Assembly (NCBI RefSeq): GCF_014646335.1
Contig: NZ_BMNG01000003.1
Location: 598,151 to 662,150, forward strand
Length of the DNA stretch: 64,000 nucleotides
Source of the DNA: Streptomyces lasiicapitis
GTDB taxonomy: Bacteria > Actinomycetota > Actinomycetes > Streptomycetales > Streptomycetaceae
Direction: 5' to 3'
Positions within the stretch are counted from its first letter, which is position 1. Each line of letters opens with the position of its first letter. Made by a program: the position numbers and the translations under genes. The notes beneath the pieces were generated by a model that ran no database searches, had not been told where the DNA came from, and saw only the letters and a program-made list of their open reading frames with translations. Of this stretch, positions 52,972 to 61,324 are shown piece after piece.

Positions 52972-53801
52972 TGCGCTCCTCGCATCCGCTGCAGCAGGCT
53001 CATCGAGGCCTTGAGGGAGAGGGCCTGTGAGCGCATCCTGGCATATCGAGTCTGGAGCACGCTGATCTCTTTTGGGTCGGAGATGAGCTGGCCGGACCGC
53101 TGCCCTTCGCAGTACGCGAACCACTTGTTGTCCGGAGTCTCCAAGAGCTGCATGGGGCCCGCCAGTCCGGCGTGGCTCTCGCTGACCAGTGGCATGACCT
53201 GGATCTCGATGTTGCGCCTCTCGGCCAAGCCGAGGATGTGGTCGATGAGTTCGAGGGTGACCGCAGCGCCTCCCATTCGGCGGTGGAACAGGTGCTCTTC
53301 GAGGATGAAGCTGTACGCGGTGTTCGGCCGCTCCGTGAGCAACGTCTGTCGCTCCAGGAGCGCTGTGAGCTGCGCTTCGATCTGCTCGTCGTTCAGCGGC
53401 GGGAGTTGGTCCGCGAACAGGGCATGTGCGTACGCGGGAGTCTGCAACAGGCCCGGAACCATCCGGCACTCGTACGTGTAGAGGGTGAGTGCCTCCTGCT
53501 CCAGCTGGGCCCACCGCTTGAACCACGACGCCAACCCCCGCTGCCGCGAAAGCTGATGGGCGACCAACCGCAGCGTCCCGAACGCGTCGAGCGTCACCTC
53601 CGTCTGGTCCACGAACCGAGGCGGCGGAAACCGCCTCCCCTGCTCAATGGACGCAATGAAATGCGCCGAGTACCCGATCTCCGGAGCCAGCGACTCCTGC
53701 GTGTACCCGGCCCGCTTGCGAAAGCTCTTCAGGGCCGCGCCGAAGGCCTTCAGGCCATCGGTCGGCTCGGGCTCATTCGTGCCAGGCGTGCTTGACGACA
53801 T
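52968..53801 (-). CDS. Scr1-type XRE regulator with DUF5753 domain
   Basis: 277 residues from ATG at 53801 (GGGGAGA upstream); a GTG codon precedes it directly. Residues about 18-80 are the XRE HTH (FGAALKSFRKRAGYTQESLA, YSAHFIASIEQGRRFPPP). The rest is DUF5753: WFKRWAQLEQEALTLYTYEC, VPGLLQTPAYAHAL and a C-terminal PDNKWFAYCEGQRSG. It is one partner of the DUF397 protein. With the divergent HATPase gene it makes the standard WhiJ/AbaA-like module controlling development or antibiotics. A perfect palindrome in the divergent gap is its likely site. Confidence 0.92.
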   Translation of the reverse strand: MSSSTPGTNEPEPTDGLKAFGAALKSFRKRAGYTQESLAPEIGYSAHFIASIEQGRRFPPPRFVDQTEVTLDAFGTLRLVAHQLSRQRGLASWFKRWAQLEQEALTLYTYECRMVPGLLQTPAYAHALFADQLPPLNDEQIEAQLTALLERQTLLTERPNTAYSFILEEHLFHRRMGGAAVTLELIDHILGLAERRNIEIQVMPLVSESHAGLAGPMQLLETPDNKWFAYCEGQRSGQLISDPKEISVLQTRYARMRSQALSLKASMSLLQRMRGAQ

Positions 53802-53856
53802 CACGGGTCTCCCCAGACGCTTGCGTACCGTTCCCCGCCAACGCGCCCATGCTCAC

Positions 53857-53877
53857 GGACAGTTACCCGTACTGTCC
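53857..53877. promoter_or_regulatory. Palindrome between the XRE and HATPase genes
   Basis: GGACAGT-TACCCGT-ACTGTCC has perfect 7-bp arms and a 7-bp spacer. It sits 56 bp before the XRE start and 81 bp before the ATPase start, a natural site for the XRE dimer. Confidence 0.55.
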
Positions 53878-53957
53878 ACACTTCGCACCCGTACACTTAC
53901 GGAGCGTACGAGTTCCGCACCTCCCCGGGAGGACGTCCCGCCCGCCACCTTGGGCGC

Positions 53958-54392
53958 ATGCCAGCCCAAGCACAGACGCCCGTCCCCGTACACGCGTTCA
54001 CACAGCGACTCAGTGCGACGCCCAGAGGTGCCCGTCTGGCGAGACGGATCGCGCGGCACCGGCTCGACCAGTGGGGCATCCCGTACGAAAGCGAATGGTC
54101 ACGCGCCGTGGCCCAAGTGGTCGCGGAACTCGCGGCGAACGCGGCGACGCACGGCAGGGTCCCGGGCCGGGACATCGAGCTGAGACTGTTCCTCCAGGCG
54201 GACGCCGTACGCATCGAAATGACGGATACGCGCGGTGAGTGCGGGCCGCCGGGAAGCCCTCAACTCCCGGACGGGGAGGCCGAGTCGGGCCGCGGACTCG
54301 TCCTGGTCGAGGCCCTCGCCGCACGGTGGGGCGTGGACGCCAGGCCCGTCGGCAAGACGGTGTGGGCGCTGGTCAGCCCGCCCGACGGCTGA
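53958..54392 (+). CDS. HATPase_c (RsbW/SpoIIAB-like) ATP-binding protein
   Basis: 144 residues. The GHKL ATP-site blocks are present: VVAELAANAATHG (N box), MTDTRGE (G1-like) and ESGRGLVLVEALA (G2). There is no histidine-kinase phospho-acceptor domain. Such small ATPases resemble anti-sigma factors or serine kinases and in Streptomyces often lie divergent from Scr1-type regulators. It may bind a sigma factor or anti-anti-sigma partner not encoded here. Its 3' end overlaps the convergent regulator gene by 20 bp. Confidence 0.9.
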   Translation: MPAQAQTPVPVHAFTQRLSATPRGARLARRIARHRLDQWGIPYESEWSRAVAQVVAELAANAATHGRVPGRDIELRLFLQADAVRIEMTDTRGECGPPGSPQLPDGEAESGRGLVLVEALAARWGVDARPVGKTVWALVSPPDG

Positions 54393-55065
54393 GTACCCCG
54401 GCCTGGAAGCGCGACGTCGCGCCGAGGTCGGCCATCAGCGCGGCCACCCGCCGCCGGTACGTCCGCAGGGACATGCCGAGGCGGCGCGCGGCGGTCTCGT
54501 CGGTCAGCCCGTCCGCCAGGGCGGCGAGCACCGCGCGGGACTCCTCGTCGAGGACGGGAGGGCGGGCGGAGGCCGAGGCGGCCGGGCCAAGGCAGTCCGC
54601 GAGGTCGTCCGCCGCCTCCCACGTCGCGTACAGCAGGGAGCGGACGCCCTCGACGACGTCCGGCTCGCGGATCACCGTGTACGTGCGGGCGCCGCGCGCC
54701 TCGGAGCCCGCGAGGATCGCCACGCGGCCGTCGATGACGATCGCCTCGCGGGCGAGCGGCGCCGAAGAGATCCGTACGTGCGCGCCGGACGCGGCGATAC
54801 GGGCGAGGCGCCGCTCGGACTCGGGGTCGCCGAGGGCCGCGCGCGTGTACACCTTGCGCATCGCGAGGCCGTCGGGGCCCGGCCGCAGGCGGGGCCGCCG
54901 CCCCTCGTTGAAGACGGCGTTCGTCCCGGCGGACCAGGTCACGAGATCCGTGGCGCCGCACAGGTACTCCGTGCGCGCCGACGCGATGAGGTCCCCGGCC
55001 CGCCGCACCAGCTCGGCCTCGCCGCGCAAGGTGACGATCGCCGCCGCCGCTCCGCCGTGCTCCAT
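54373..55065 (-). CDS. LuxR-type HTH regulator with TrmB/PLD-like sensor domain
   Basis: 230 residues from ATG at 55065; another ATG at 55116 is in frame. The first 160 residues (TLRGEAELVRRAGDLIASAR, TEYLCGATDLVTW, then SSAPLAREAIVIDGRVAILAG) look like the C-terminal sensor of TrmB/phospholipase-D-fold regulators common in streptomycetes. The last 60 residues are a LuxR HTH (LAALADGLTDETAARRLGMS, LRTYRRRVAALMADLGATSR). It is divergent from the aldo/keto reductase gene. Ligand and targets are unknown. Confidence 0.8.
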   Translation of the reverse strand: MEHGGAAAAIVTLRGEAELVRRAGDLIASARTEYLCGATDLVTWSAGTNAVFNEGRRPRLRPGPDGLAMRKVYTRAALGDPESERRLARIAASGAHVRISSAPLAREAIVIDGRVAILAGSEARGARTYTVIREPDVVEGVRSLLYATWEAADDLADCLGPAASASARPPVLDEESRAVLAALADGLTDETAARRLGMSLRTYRRRVAALMADLGATSRFQAGVLSRRAG

Positions 55066-55157
55066 GTCCCGGTCCCGCCTCCCCGTTTCCGTACGCCTCG
55101 GCCGTACTGGCAACAACGTGCCACCCGCGCCCGCTCAGCCCGCCCCGCCCGCAGGAT

Positions 55158-56039
55158 ATGGCCATGCCGAACGTGAACGACATCCACGCATCCGCCGCCG
55201 GCCATCTGCTCATCGGCGGTGACCTGCCCGTACAGCGCATGGGCTTCGGCGCCATGCGGCTGCCGAGCCGCACCTGGGACGGGCCTCCGCACGACCCGGA
55301 CAACGCCCGCGCCGTGCTGCGCCGCGCCGTCGAGCTCGGCGTCGACCACATCGACACGGCCGCCTTCTACTTCTACAAGGACCTGGCCGCCAACGATTTC
55401 ATCCGCGAGGCCCTCCACCCGTACCCGGACAATCTCGTCATCGCCACCAAGGTCGGCCCCGACCGCGACCGGGACCACAACTGGCTCACGCCCGCGGACC
55501 CGGCGAAGCTCAAGGCCGACGTGCACCGGAACCTGCGGCAGCTCGGCCGCGAGCAGCTCGACCTCGTCTACCTGCGCTTCCACGGTGAGGAGGGGCCGGG
55601 CAACGGCCGCTTCGAGGCCCTCGCCGAACTGCGCGAGCAGGGCCTGATCCGGCACCTCGGCGTCAGCAACGCCACGCCGGAACAGCTCGCCGAGGCCCAG
55701 TCCGTCGCGCCCGTCGCCGCCGTACAGAACAAGTTCAGCCCCGTCGACCGGGGCGCCGACGCGAAGGCCATGGTCGAGCTGTGCGCCGGGCAGGACATCG
55801 CCTTCGTGCCGTTCTACCCGCTGGGCGGGACCGGTGCCCCGCACATCGAGGGCCTGCGGCGGGTGGCCGACCGGCACGGCGCGACGGCCGCGCAGGTCGG
55901 CCTCGCCTGGTCCCTCTCCGTGTCCCCGACCGTCCTCGCCATCCCCGGCACGTCCTCCCTCGCCCACCTGGAGGAGAACATCGCGGCGGCCGCGCTGCGC
56001 CTGGACGCGGCCGACCTCGCGGAGCTGGGTTCCGCCTGA
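55158..56039 (+). CDS. Aldo/keto reductase
   Basis: 293 residues from ATG at 55158 (a second ATG at 55164). VQRMGFGAMRLPS opens the barrel; HIDTAAFYFY holds the catalytic Asp and Tyr, IATKVG the Lys, and YLRFHGEE the His in the usual tetrad order. SNATPEQLAEA and AIPGTSSLAHLEENIAA are the NADPH-site loop. It reduces aldehydes or ketones with NADPH. It is divergent from the LuxR-like regulator at 55065, a 92-bp gap, so control by it is likely. The substrate is not evident. Confidence 0.9.
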   Translation: MAMPNVNDIHASAAGHLLIGGDLPVQRMGFGAMRLPSRTWDGPPHDPDNARAVLRRAVELGVDHIDTAAFYFYKDLAANDFIREALHPYPDNLVIATKVGPDRDRDHNWLTPADPAKLKADVHRNLRQLGREQLDLVYLRFHGEEGPGNGRFEALAELREQGLIRHLGVSNATPEQLAEAQSVAPVAAVQNKFSPVDRGADAKAMVELCAGQDIAFVPFYPLGGTGAPHIEGLRRVADRHGATAAQVGLAWSLSVSPTVLAIPGTSSLAHLEENIAAAALRLDAADLAELGSA

Positions 56040-56053
56040 CTTCGTGGGGCTTC

Positions 56054-56476
56054 TCAGAGGCCGAGGACGCGCGGGTCCGACGCAAGCGCCCTGAAGTACT
56101 CCCCGGGGGCCGGCACCATCCTGCGCTCCTTGAGGTCGAGCAGGCCGCCGAGGCCGGAGACCGTCGCGGCCACCGTGCCGTCCGCCTTCGTGATGGTCTG
56201 CTCGACCTTGAACGTCTTGCCCTCGCTCCACACGAACACGCAGTCCACCCGGACCTCGTCGCCCGCGCGCAGCTCGCTGCGGTACCGCACCGTGTTCTCC
56301 AGGGCGACGGGGCCGACGCCCTTGTCGATGAGGTCCTGCTGGTCGATGCCCGCCGCCCGCAGGATCGACCAGCGCGCGTGCTCCGCGTACTGCAAGTACA
56401 CGGACTGGTTGAGGTGGCCCTGCGAGTCCGTCTCGTACCCACGGACGGTGACGCTCACGGCAAACTGCTCGGACAC
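56054..56476 (-). CDS. Hot-dog acyl-CoA thioesterase (4-hydroxybenzoyl-CoA type)
   Basis: 140 residues from GTG at 56476, with AAGGGGAA nine bases upstream. VRGYETDSQGHLNQSVYLQYAEHARW is the family core: Asp-x-x-Gly-His-x-N corresponds to the catalytic Asp region of YbgC/4HBT thioesterases. Further blocks are ENTVRYRSELRAGDEV and VEQTITKADGTVAA. It should hydrolyse an acyl-CoA. It converges on the aldo/keto reductase with only 14 bp between stops. Confidence 0.88.
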   Translation of the reverse strand: MSEQFAVSVTVRGYETDSQGHLNQSVYLQYAEHARWSILRAAGIDQQDLIDKGVGPVALENTVRYRSELRAGDEVRVDCVFVWSEGKTFKVEQTITKADGTVAATVSGLGGLLDLKERRMVPAPGEYFRALASDPRVLGL

Positions 56477-56552
56477 GACTTCCCCTTCGGTTCGGTGCAA
56501 CTCTCAACGGCGGGTCGATCCACGGCATTCCGGCCTCCCGGTGGCCCCCGCC

Positions 56553-57203
56553 TCACGCCCGCCGCGGTGACGCCAGTACGTACCGCCGCCCCGTACGGGC
56601 CTCCCCGTGCTCGCTGACCTGCCAGCCCGCCCGCTCCAGGGCCGTCGCGCACGCGCGCACGCCCTCGGCGGTGGGCTCGCGCACCGCGACGGCGTCCGGC
56701 TGTTCCGTCGCGGTCACGCGGTAGCCCTCGCGGCCGGGGCGGGCGGGGGCGCGGCTCGGTCGGGCGGGTACGCGGCCCGCTGCCTCCAGGGCTATCGCGG
56801 CCGCCTGCGGCAGATGCGCGCGCTCCCACTCGCACGGCCTCTCCTTGTCCCCGTCCGGATTCGTCATCCGGCGCATCTCGACCAGGCCCAGCCACGCGCC
56901 GCGCACCTCACGGGCCCGGGAGGGACCGTCCTCGTCCGGCGCCTCCTCCGTCCCCGTACGAGCCGCGAACACCCCTGCGACCGGCTCCACCGGTGCCGTC
57001 TCCGGCGCCGTCCCCACCGGCTCGTCCCGGACGCGGTGGCCCGCCGGCGTCAGGAAATACGCGTGCGGCGGGCGCGGGTGCCGGAACGCGAGCTGCAACC
57101 GCACCAGGGCGGTGAGTTGCGCCTCCGTCCCGGTCAGGCGGCCCGTGACCGGGTCCGCCGCCGCGATGATCCGCCGCTGCGCGGGCGTCGTCGGTTTGGC
57201 CAT
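56553..57203 (-). CDS. Hypothetical protein
   Basis: 216 residues from ATG at 57203. The N-terminal 60 residues (TTPAQRRIIAAADPVTGRLT, GTEAQLTALVRLQLAFRHPR, YFLTPAGHRVRD) read like a winged helix. The C-terminus (GVRACATALERAGWQVSEHG, RYVLASPRRA) forms a small alpha/beta part. The middle is Pro/Ala/Arg-rich. I do not recognise the family. It is 76 bp upstream of the thioesterase in the same direction, and the dispersed repeat element lies upstream. Confidence 0.65.
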   Translation of the reverse strand: MAKPTTPAQRRIIAAADPVTGRLTGTEAQLTALVRLQLAFRHPRPPHAYFLTPAGHRVRDEPVGTAPETAPVEPVAGVFAARTGTEEAPDEDGPSRAREVRGAWLGLVEMRRMTNPDGDKERPCEWERAHLPQAAAIALEAAGRVPARPSRAPARPGREGYRVTATEQPDAVAVREPTAEGVRACATALERAGWQVSEHGEARTGRRYVLASPRRA

Positions 57204-57301
57204 GCATCCGATGGTGCCTCGTGCCACTGACAAACGGCTCCCGATCGTCCCGGGACCGACCGGTGATCAAGGCCGGGGGGTGGGGCGGGGGTTGGTGCCT
57301 T

Positions 57302-57478
57302 CGCGGGGCGCCCCAGTCCCGCCCCTTCCCGAAACTGGGGGCTCTGCCCCCAGACCCCCGCTCCTCAAACGCCGGAGGGGCTATAGACAGCCCGTCCGGC
57401 GTTTGAGGACGAGCCGCGAAGCGGCGATTGCGGGGTCCAGGGGCGGCAGCCCCTGGTTACGGGAAGGGGCGCCCGCGC
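57302..57478. repeat. Dispersed intergenic repeat element, copy 2 (inverted)
   Basis: Reverse complement of the element at 38495-38655, nearly identical over about 150 bp, with arms CCTCAAACGCCGGA (57363-57376) and TCCGGCGTTTGAGG (57395-57408). It fills most of the gap between the hypothetical gene and the phosphatase gene. Confidence 0.85.
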
Positions 57479-57538
57479 GCGGAGCGCGCTATTGGACGCA
57501 GTGGGGAGCCCCCGGTAGGGCCCACCCCCCACCCACCC

Positions 57539-58132
57539 TCACGGCCGCACATTCCACGTCGCCAGCACCGGCCGCCCGTGTTCATAGCTCAGGCGGCTCA
57601 CCGTCCCGGTGGCGAGCTGGAAGAGGGCGCCCGCCGACGGGGGCAGGCCCAGGCGGCGGGCAGTGAGGACGCGGAGGTAGTGGCCGTGGGCGAAGAGGGC
57701 GACGCTGCCCTCGGTGTTGGCGAGGGCGGCGTCGACCTTGGCGAGCATGCGGTCCGCGCGGGCGCCGACGTCGTCGGGGGATTCGCCGGGGTGCTCCGGG
57801 GGACCGGGGGCGGCGCCGTCGGTGAAGAGGAACCAGTCGGGGTGGGTTCGGTGGATTTCTACCGTTGTGATGCCTTCGTACGCGCCGTAGTCCCACTCCG
57901 CCATGTCCGGATCGACACGAGCCTGCCCAAAGCCGGCCAACTCCGCCGTCTCACGCGCGCGCACGCGCGGGGACGTGAATGCCGCGTCCACGCGGTACTT
58001 CCCGATGAGCGGGGCGAGCGCCCGCGCCTGGGCGCGTCCGTTGTCGGTGAGCGGCACGTCCGACCAGCTCGTATGCCGTCCCGACCGGGACCACTCGGTC
58101 TCACCGTGCCGGACGAGGAGAAGATCACCCAT
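57539..58132 (-). CDS. Histidine phosphatase (phosphoglycerate mutase-like)
   Basis: 197 residues. LLLVRHGETEWSRSGRHTS is the RHG motif with the phospho-accepting His; TSPRVRARETAEL, EWDYGAYEGITTVEI and FAHGHYLRVLTARRLGL (the second His) complete the family. The length matches broad-specificity 2,3-PGM-type phosphatases (CobC/GpmB-like) of Streptomyces. It hydrolyses a small phosphate ester. It stands alone, divergent from the methyltransferase gene. Confidence 0.92.
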   Translation of the reverse strand: MGDLLLVRHGETEWSRSGRHTSWSDVPLTDNGRAQARALAPLIGKYRVDAAFTSPRVRARETAELAGFGQARVDPDMAEWDYGAYEGITTVEIHRTHPDWFLFTDGAAPGPPEHPGESPDDVGARADRMLAKVDAALANTEGSVALFAHGHYLRVLTARRLGLPPSAGALFQLATGTVSRLSYEHGRPVLATWNVRP

Positions 58133-58267
58133 GGTGTGAACGGTCCTGTTCTGGTCGGCGGAATGTCAGCTCCGCGTATGTATACGAAGCCCGGACGCTT
58201 AGGGGTACCCACCTCGGGATAGCGATGTGCCCAGGCCATCCCCCATTGAAGTCGAAGGGCATTCATC

Positions 58268-59947
58268 GTGCATCCGGCTCAGAAATTCGGCGACAACCCT
58301 GTCGAAGTACGAGAAACCGGCCACTACACGGAGGAATACGTACCAAGCTTCGTCGAGAAGTGGGACTCGCTCATAGACTGGGAGCGAAGGGCGGGCAGTG
58401 AAGGCGACTTCTTCATGGACCTGCTGCGCAAGCGGGGCGTGAAGAGCGTCCTCGACGTGGCGACGGGCACCGGGTTCCACTCGGTGCGGCTGCTCGCCGC
58501 CGGGTTCGACACCGTCAGCGCGGACGGCAGCGCCGACATGCTGGCGGCGGCCTTCGCCAACGGCATGAAGGACGGCCACGTCATGCGGGTCGTGCAGGCG
58601 GACTGGCGCTGGCTCAACCGCGACGTGCACGGCGAGTACGACGCCATCGTCTGCCTCGGCAACTCCTTCACCCACCTGTTCTCCGAGCGCGACCGCCGCC
58701 GCGCGCTCGCCGAGTTCTACGCGATGCTGAAACACGACGGCATCCTCGTCCTGGACCAGCGCAACTACGACGCGATCCTCGACGACGGCTACACCAGCAA
58801 GCACAAGTACTACTACTGCGGCGAAGACGTCTCCGTGGAGCCCGAGTACGTGGACGAGGGGCTCGTGCGGATGCGTTACAGCTTCCCGGACGACTCCGTC
58901 TACCACCTCAACATGTTTCCGCTGCGCAAGGACTACACCCGCAGACTGATGTCGGAGGTGGGCTTCCAGAACGTCGAGACCTACGGCGACTTCCAGCACA
59001 CCTACCGGGGCGAACAGCCCGACTTCTTCGTGCACGTCGCGGAGAAGGAGTACCGGACGGACGACGAGGAGGACGAGCGCTACACCGGGGCGGTAGGGGT
59101 CGCCCGCAACTACTACAACTCCTCCGACGCCGACACCTTCTACGCCAAGGTGTGGGGCGGCGAGGACATCCACATCGGCCTCTACGAAGGCATCGACGAG
59201 CCCATCGCCGACGCCAGCCGCCGCACCGTCGAGCGGATGGCCGGAAAGCTGGGCCTCACCCGGGACTCCGTCGTCCTCGACCTGGGCTCCGGCTACGGCG
59301 GTTCGGCGCGCTATCTGGCATCGACGTACGGCTGCCGGGTCCTCGCGCTCAACCTCAGCGAGGTGGAGAACCAGCGCCACAAGGAGCTGAACCACGCCCG
59401 CGGTCTCTCCGGTCTCATCGAGGTCGTCGACGGGTCCTTCGAGGACATCCCCTACCCGGACGACGTGGTCGACGTCGTGTGGTCGCAGGACGCCTTCCTG
59501 CACAGCGGCAACCGCGCCCGCGTCCTGGAGGAGGTCTCCCGGGTGCTGCGGCCCGGCGGGCAGCTCATCTTCACCGACCCCATGGCCGTCGACGACTGCC
59601 CGCCCGGAGTGCTGCAGCCGATCCTCGACCGCATCCACCTCGACAACATGGGCTCACCCGGCTTCTACGCGAGTGAGCTGGCGCGGCTCGGGTTCGTGCC
59701 CCAGGGCGGAGGGCCCGCAGGACCCGGCGGACGCGGCGGATTCGAGGAGCACCGCGAGCAGTTGGTCACGCACTACGCGCGCGTCCTGGAGGAGACCCGA
59801 CGGCAGGAGGCGGACGGACTGGCTGGCCAGGTCAGCCACGACTACCTCACGCAGATGAAGAAAGGCCTCGCCCGCTGGGTCGACGCCGGCGGGGACGGGC
59901 ACATCACGTGGGGCATCCTGCACTACCGGCGCGGCGACGGCGCCTGA
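58268..59947 (+). CDS. Fused glycine/sarcosine and sarcosine/dimethylglycine N-methyltransferase
   Basis: 559 residues from GTG at 58268. Two complete SAM domains: residues about 20-260 (VLDVATGTGFHS at 61-72, LVLDQRNYDAILDDGY) match glycine/sarcosine methyltransferase. Residues about 275-555 (YNSSDADTFYAKVWGGEDIH, VVLDLGSGYGGSARYL at 336-350, FTDPMAVDDCP) match sarcosine/dimethylglycine methyltransferase. The fusion is the form known in Actinopolyspora halophila; together the halves make glycine betaine from glycine with three SAM. It is an osmoprotectant enzyme. A short Glu/Asp-rich linker (DDEEDE) joins the halves. CGTATGTATACG (58175-58186) upstream may be an operator. Confidence 0.9.
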   Translation: MHPAQKFGDNPVEVRETGHYTEEYVPSFVEKWDSLIDWERRAGSEGDFFMDLLRKRGVKSVLDVATGTGFHSVRLLAAGFDTVSADGSADMLAAAFANGMKDGHVMRVVQADWRWLNRDVHGEYDAIVCLGNSFTHLFSERDRRRALAEFYAMLKHDGILVLDQRNYDAILDDGYTSKHKYYYCGEDVSVEPEYVDEGLVRMRYSFPDDSVYHLNMFPLRKDYTRRLMSEVGFQNVETYGDFQHTYRGEQPDFFVHVAEKEYRTDDEEDERYTGAVGVARNYYNSSDADTFYAKVWGGEDIHIGLYEGIDEPIADASRRTVERMAGKLGLTRDSVVLDLGSGYGGSARYLASTYGCRVLALNLSEVENQRHKELNHARGLSGLIEVVDGSFEDIPYPDDVVDVVWSQDAFLHSGNRARVLEEVSRVLRPGGQLIFTDPMAVDDCPPGVLQPILDRIHLDNMGSPGFYASELARLGFVPQGGGPAGPGGRGGFEEHREQLVTHYARVLEETRRQEADGLAGQVSHDYLTQMKKGLARWVDAGGDGHITWGILHYRRGDGA

Positions 59948-59952
59948 CAGGA

Positions 59953-60005
59953 GGCCGGAGCACCGGAGCAGCGGGGCAGCGCCGACAGGCCCCGGTGCTC
60001 CGGCC
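59953..60005 (+). terminator. Terminator after the methyltransferase
   Basis: GGCCGGAGCACCGG (59953-59966) and CCGGTGCTCCGGCC (59992-60005) form a perfect 14-bp stem with a 25-base loop between convergent genes. Confidence 0.7.
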
Positions 60006-60058
60006 CACGCGGGCTCCGGGTCAGTCCCATGTTCCGGGTTCCGGCCGTGCTTCGACGC

Positions 60059-61279
60059 TCAGCGCGAGCGCAGCTCACGTCCGCCGAACGCCCCCGACCC
60101 GTCCGCCCGCCGCCACCACGCCTCCAGGCCAGGCTGGTCCAGGTCCCGCCAGCGCGGGGTCTCCTCCACCAGGGCCCGGCCGAGCCGCCGCCCCAGGTCG
60201 ACCATCGTGCGGCCCGCGACGGTGCGGTCGGTGTCGTACGACTCCAAGGCCTCCGGCCACGTCGTCGCCGTGGCGATGGCGGACTCCAGGACCGTGGCGT
60301 CCTGGAGGGCCTTCACCGCGCCCGCGCCGGTGTGCGGGCGCGCGACCGTCGCCGCGTCGCCCGCGAGGAGCACCCGGTCGCGGGCGTAGCGGGGCGCCGT
60401 GAAGTCGTACATGGGCTGGAGGAACAGCTCGTCGGGCTCGGTCGCGCGGACCAGGGCGCCCCAGTAGGGCGGCAGCAACTCGTCGGCGACGTACGCGAGA
60501 TGGGCGCCCAGGGTGTCGGTGAGACCGCCGGGCGGCAGGCTGGTGGGGCTGGTGAAGCCGAGCCGGGAGTCCAGGCCCGGGGGTGGCGCCGTGTACAGGA
60601 CCCAGTTGACGCGGTGGCCGCCCGCGCCGTCCGGGATGCGGTAGACGATCACGTGCCCGCCGTCGAAGACGACGTACACGCAGTCCTCCTCGGCCCACAG
60701 GTGCGGATCGGCGAGACGCGTCTCGGGGTAGGCGCCGCGCCAGGCCAGATAGCCCGCGTACTCGGCGCGCAGGCCCGGGTGGGCGGCGTCGCGGACCACC
60801 GAGCGGTAGCCGTCCGCGCCGATGACGACGTCGAACCGCTCCGTGCCGCCGTCGGCGTCCACCTCCGCGCCCACCGGCGAGGAACGCACGGCCTCCACCG
60901 ACGTGCCGGTGCGGAACTCCACGGACTCGGGCACCCGGCGCCGCAGCTCGCCCCAGAGCGGGCCCCAGTTGTAGGTGCGGAACGGGAACGGCATGGTGCC
61001 GATCTGCTGCCCGAGGGGGCCCGACGCCCGCTCGTCCCGCACGTACCAGCGGCGTCTGACGATCTGCACCCAGGGCATGTCGGCGTCCATGTAACCGGCC
61101 GACTCCAGTTCCGCGTAACGGGAGTTGTGCACCGCGAGGCCCACGCCCCGCTCCGCGAGCCGGCCCGCGGCCCGCTCGTACACCGTGATCTCGTCCGCGC
61201 CGCCACGGTGCGCCGCCAGCGCCATGGCGCACCCCGCGACGCTGCCGCCCACGACGGCGACCCTGCCTGAATGCATCAT
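60059..61279 (-). CDS. FAD-dependent monooxygenase
   Basis: 406 residues from ATG at 61279 (AGGA upstream); a farther ATG at 61315 has no ribosome site. The Rossmann loop is VAVVGGSVAGCAMALAA, FDVVIGADGYRSVVRD the DG motif and RVLLAGDAATVARPHTGAGA the GD motif of class A flavoprotein hydroxylases. It probably hydroxylates or epoxidises an aromatic or small organic substrate with NAD(P)H and O2. It follows the aminotransferase and C39-like genes on the same strand, after 45 bp, but an operon link is not certain. Substrate is unknown. Confidence 0.88.
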   Translation of the reverse strand: MMHSGRVAVVGGSVAGCAMALAAHRGGADEITVYERAAGRLAERGVGLAVHNSRYAELESAGYMDADMPWVQIVRRRWYVRDERASGPLGQQIGTMPFPFRTYNWGPLWGELRRRVPESVEFRTGTSVEAVRSSPVGAEVDADGGTERFDVVIGADGYRSVVRDAAHPGLRAEYAGYLAWRGAYPETRLADPHLWAEEDCVYVVFDGGHVIVYRIPDGAGGHRVNWVLYTAPPPGLDSRLGFTSPTSLPPGGLTDTLGAHLAYVADELLPPYWGALVRATEPDELFLQPMYDFTAPRYARDRVLLAGDAATVARPHTGAGAVKALQDATVLESAIATATTWPEALESYDTDRTVAGRTMVDLGRRLGRALVEETPRWRDLDQPGLEAWWRRADGSGAFGGRELRSR

Positions 61280-61324
61280 CACGCCATCCTGGCAGGCAAG
61301 ATGACGTTCTGTCATGAGCGCGAT

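Noticed and set aside
58203..58208. GGGTAC as a SigB-type -10 element before the betaine gene
   Set aside because: No GNNT -35 element occurs at the usual 14-16 bp spacing; the motif alone is too short.
58199..59638. Minus-strand frame of 479 codons opposite the betaine methyltransferase
   Set aside because: The + strand product has two complete SAM domains; the antisense frame has a valine/arginine-rich shadow composition and no motif.
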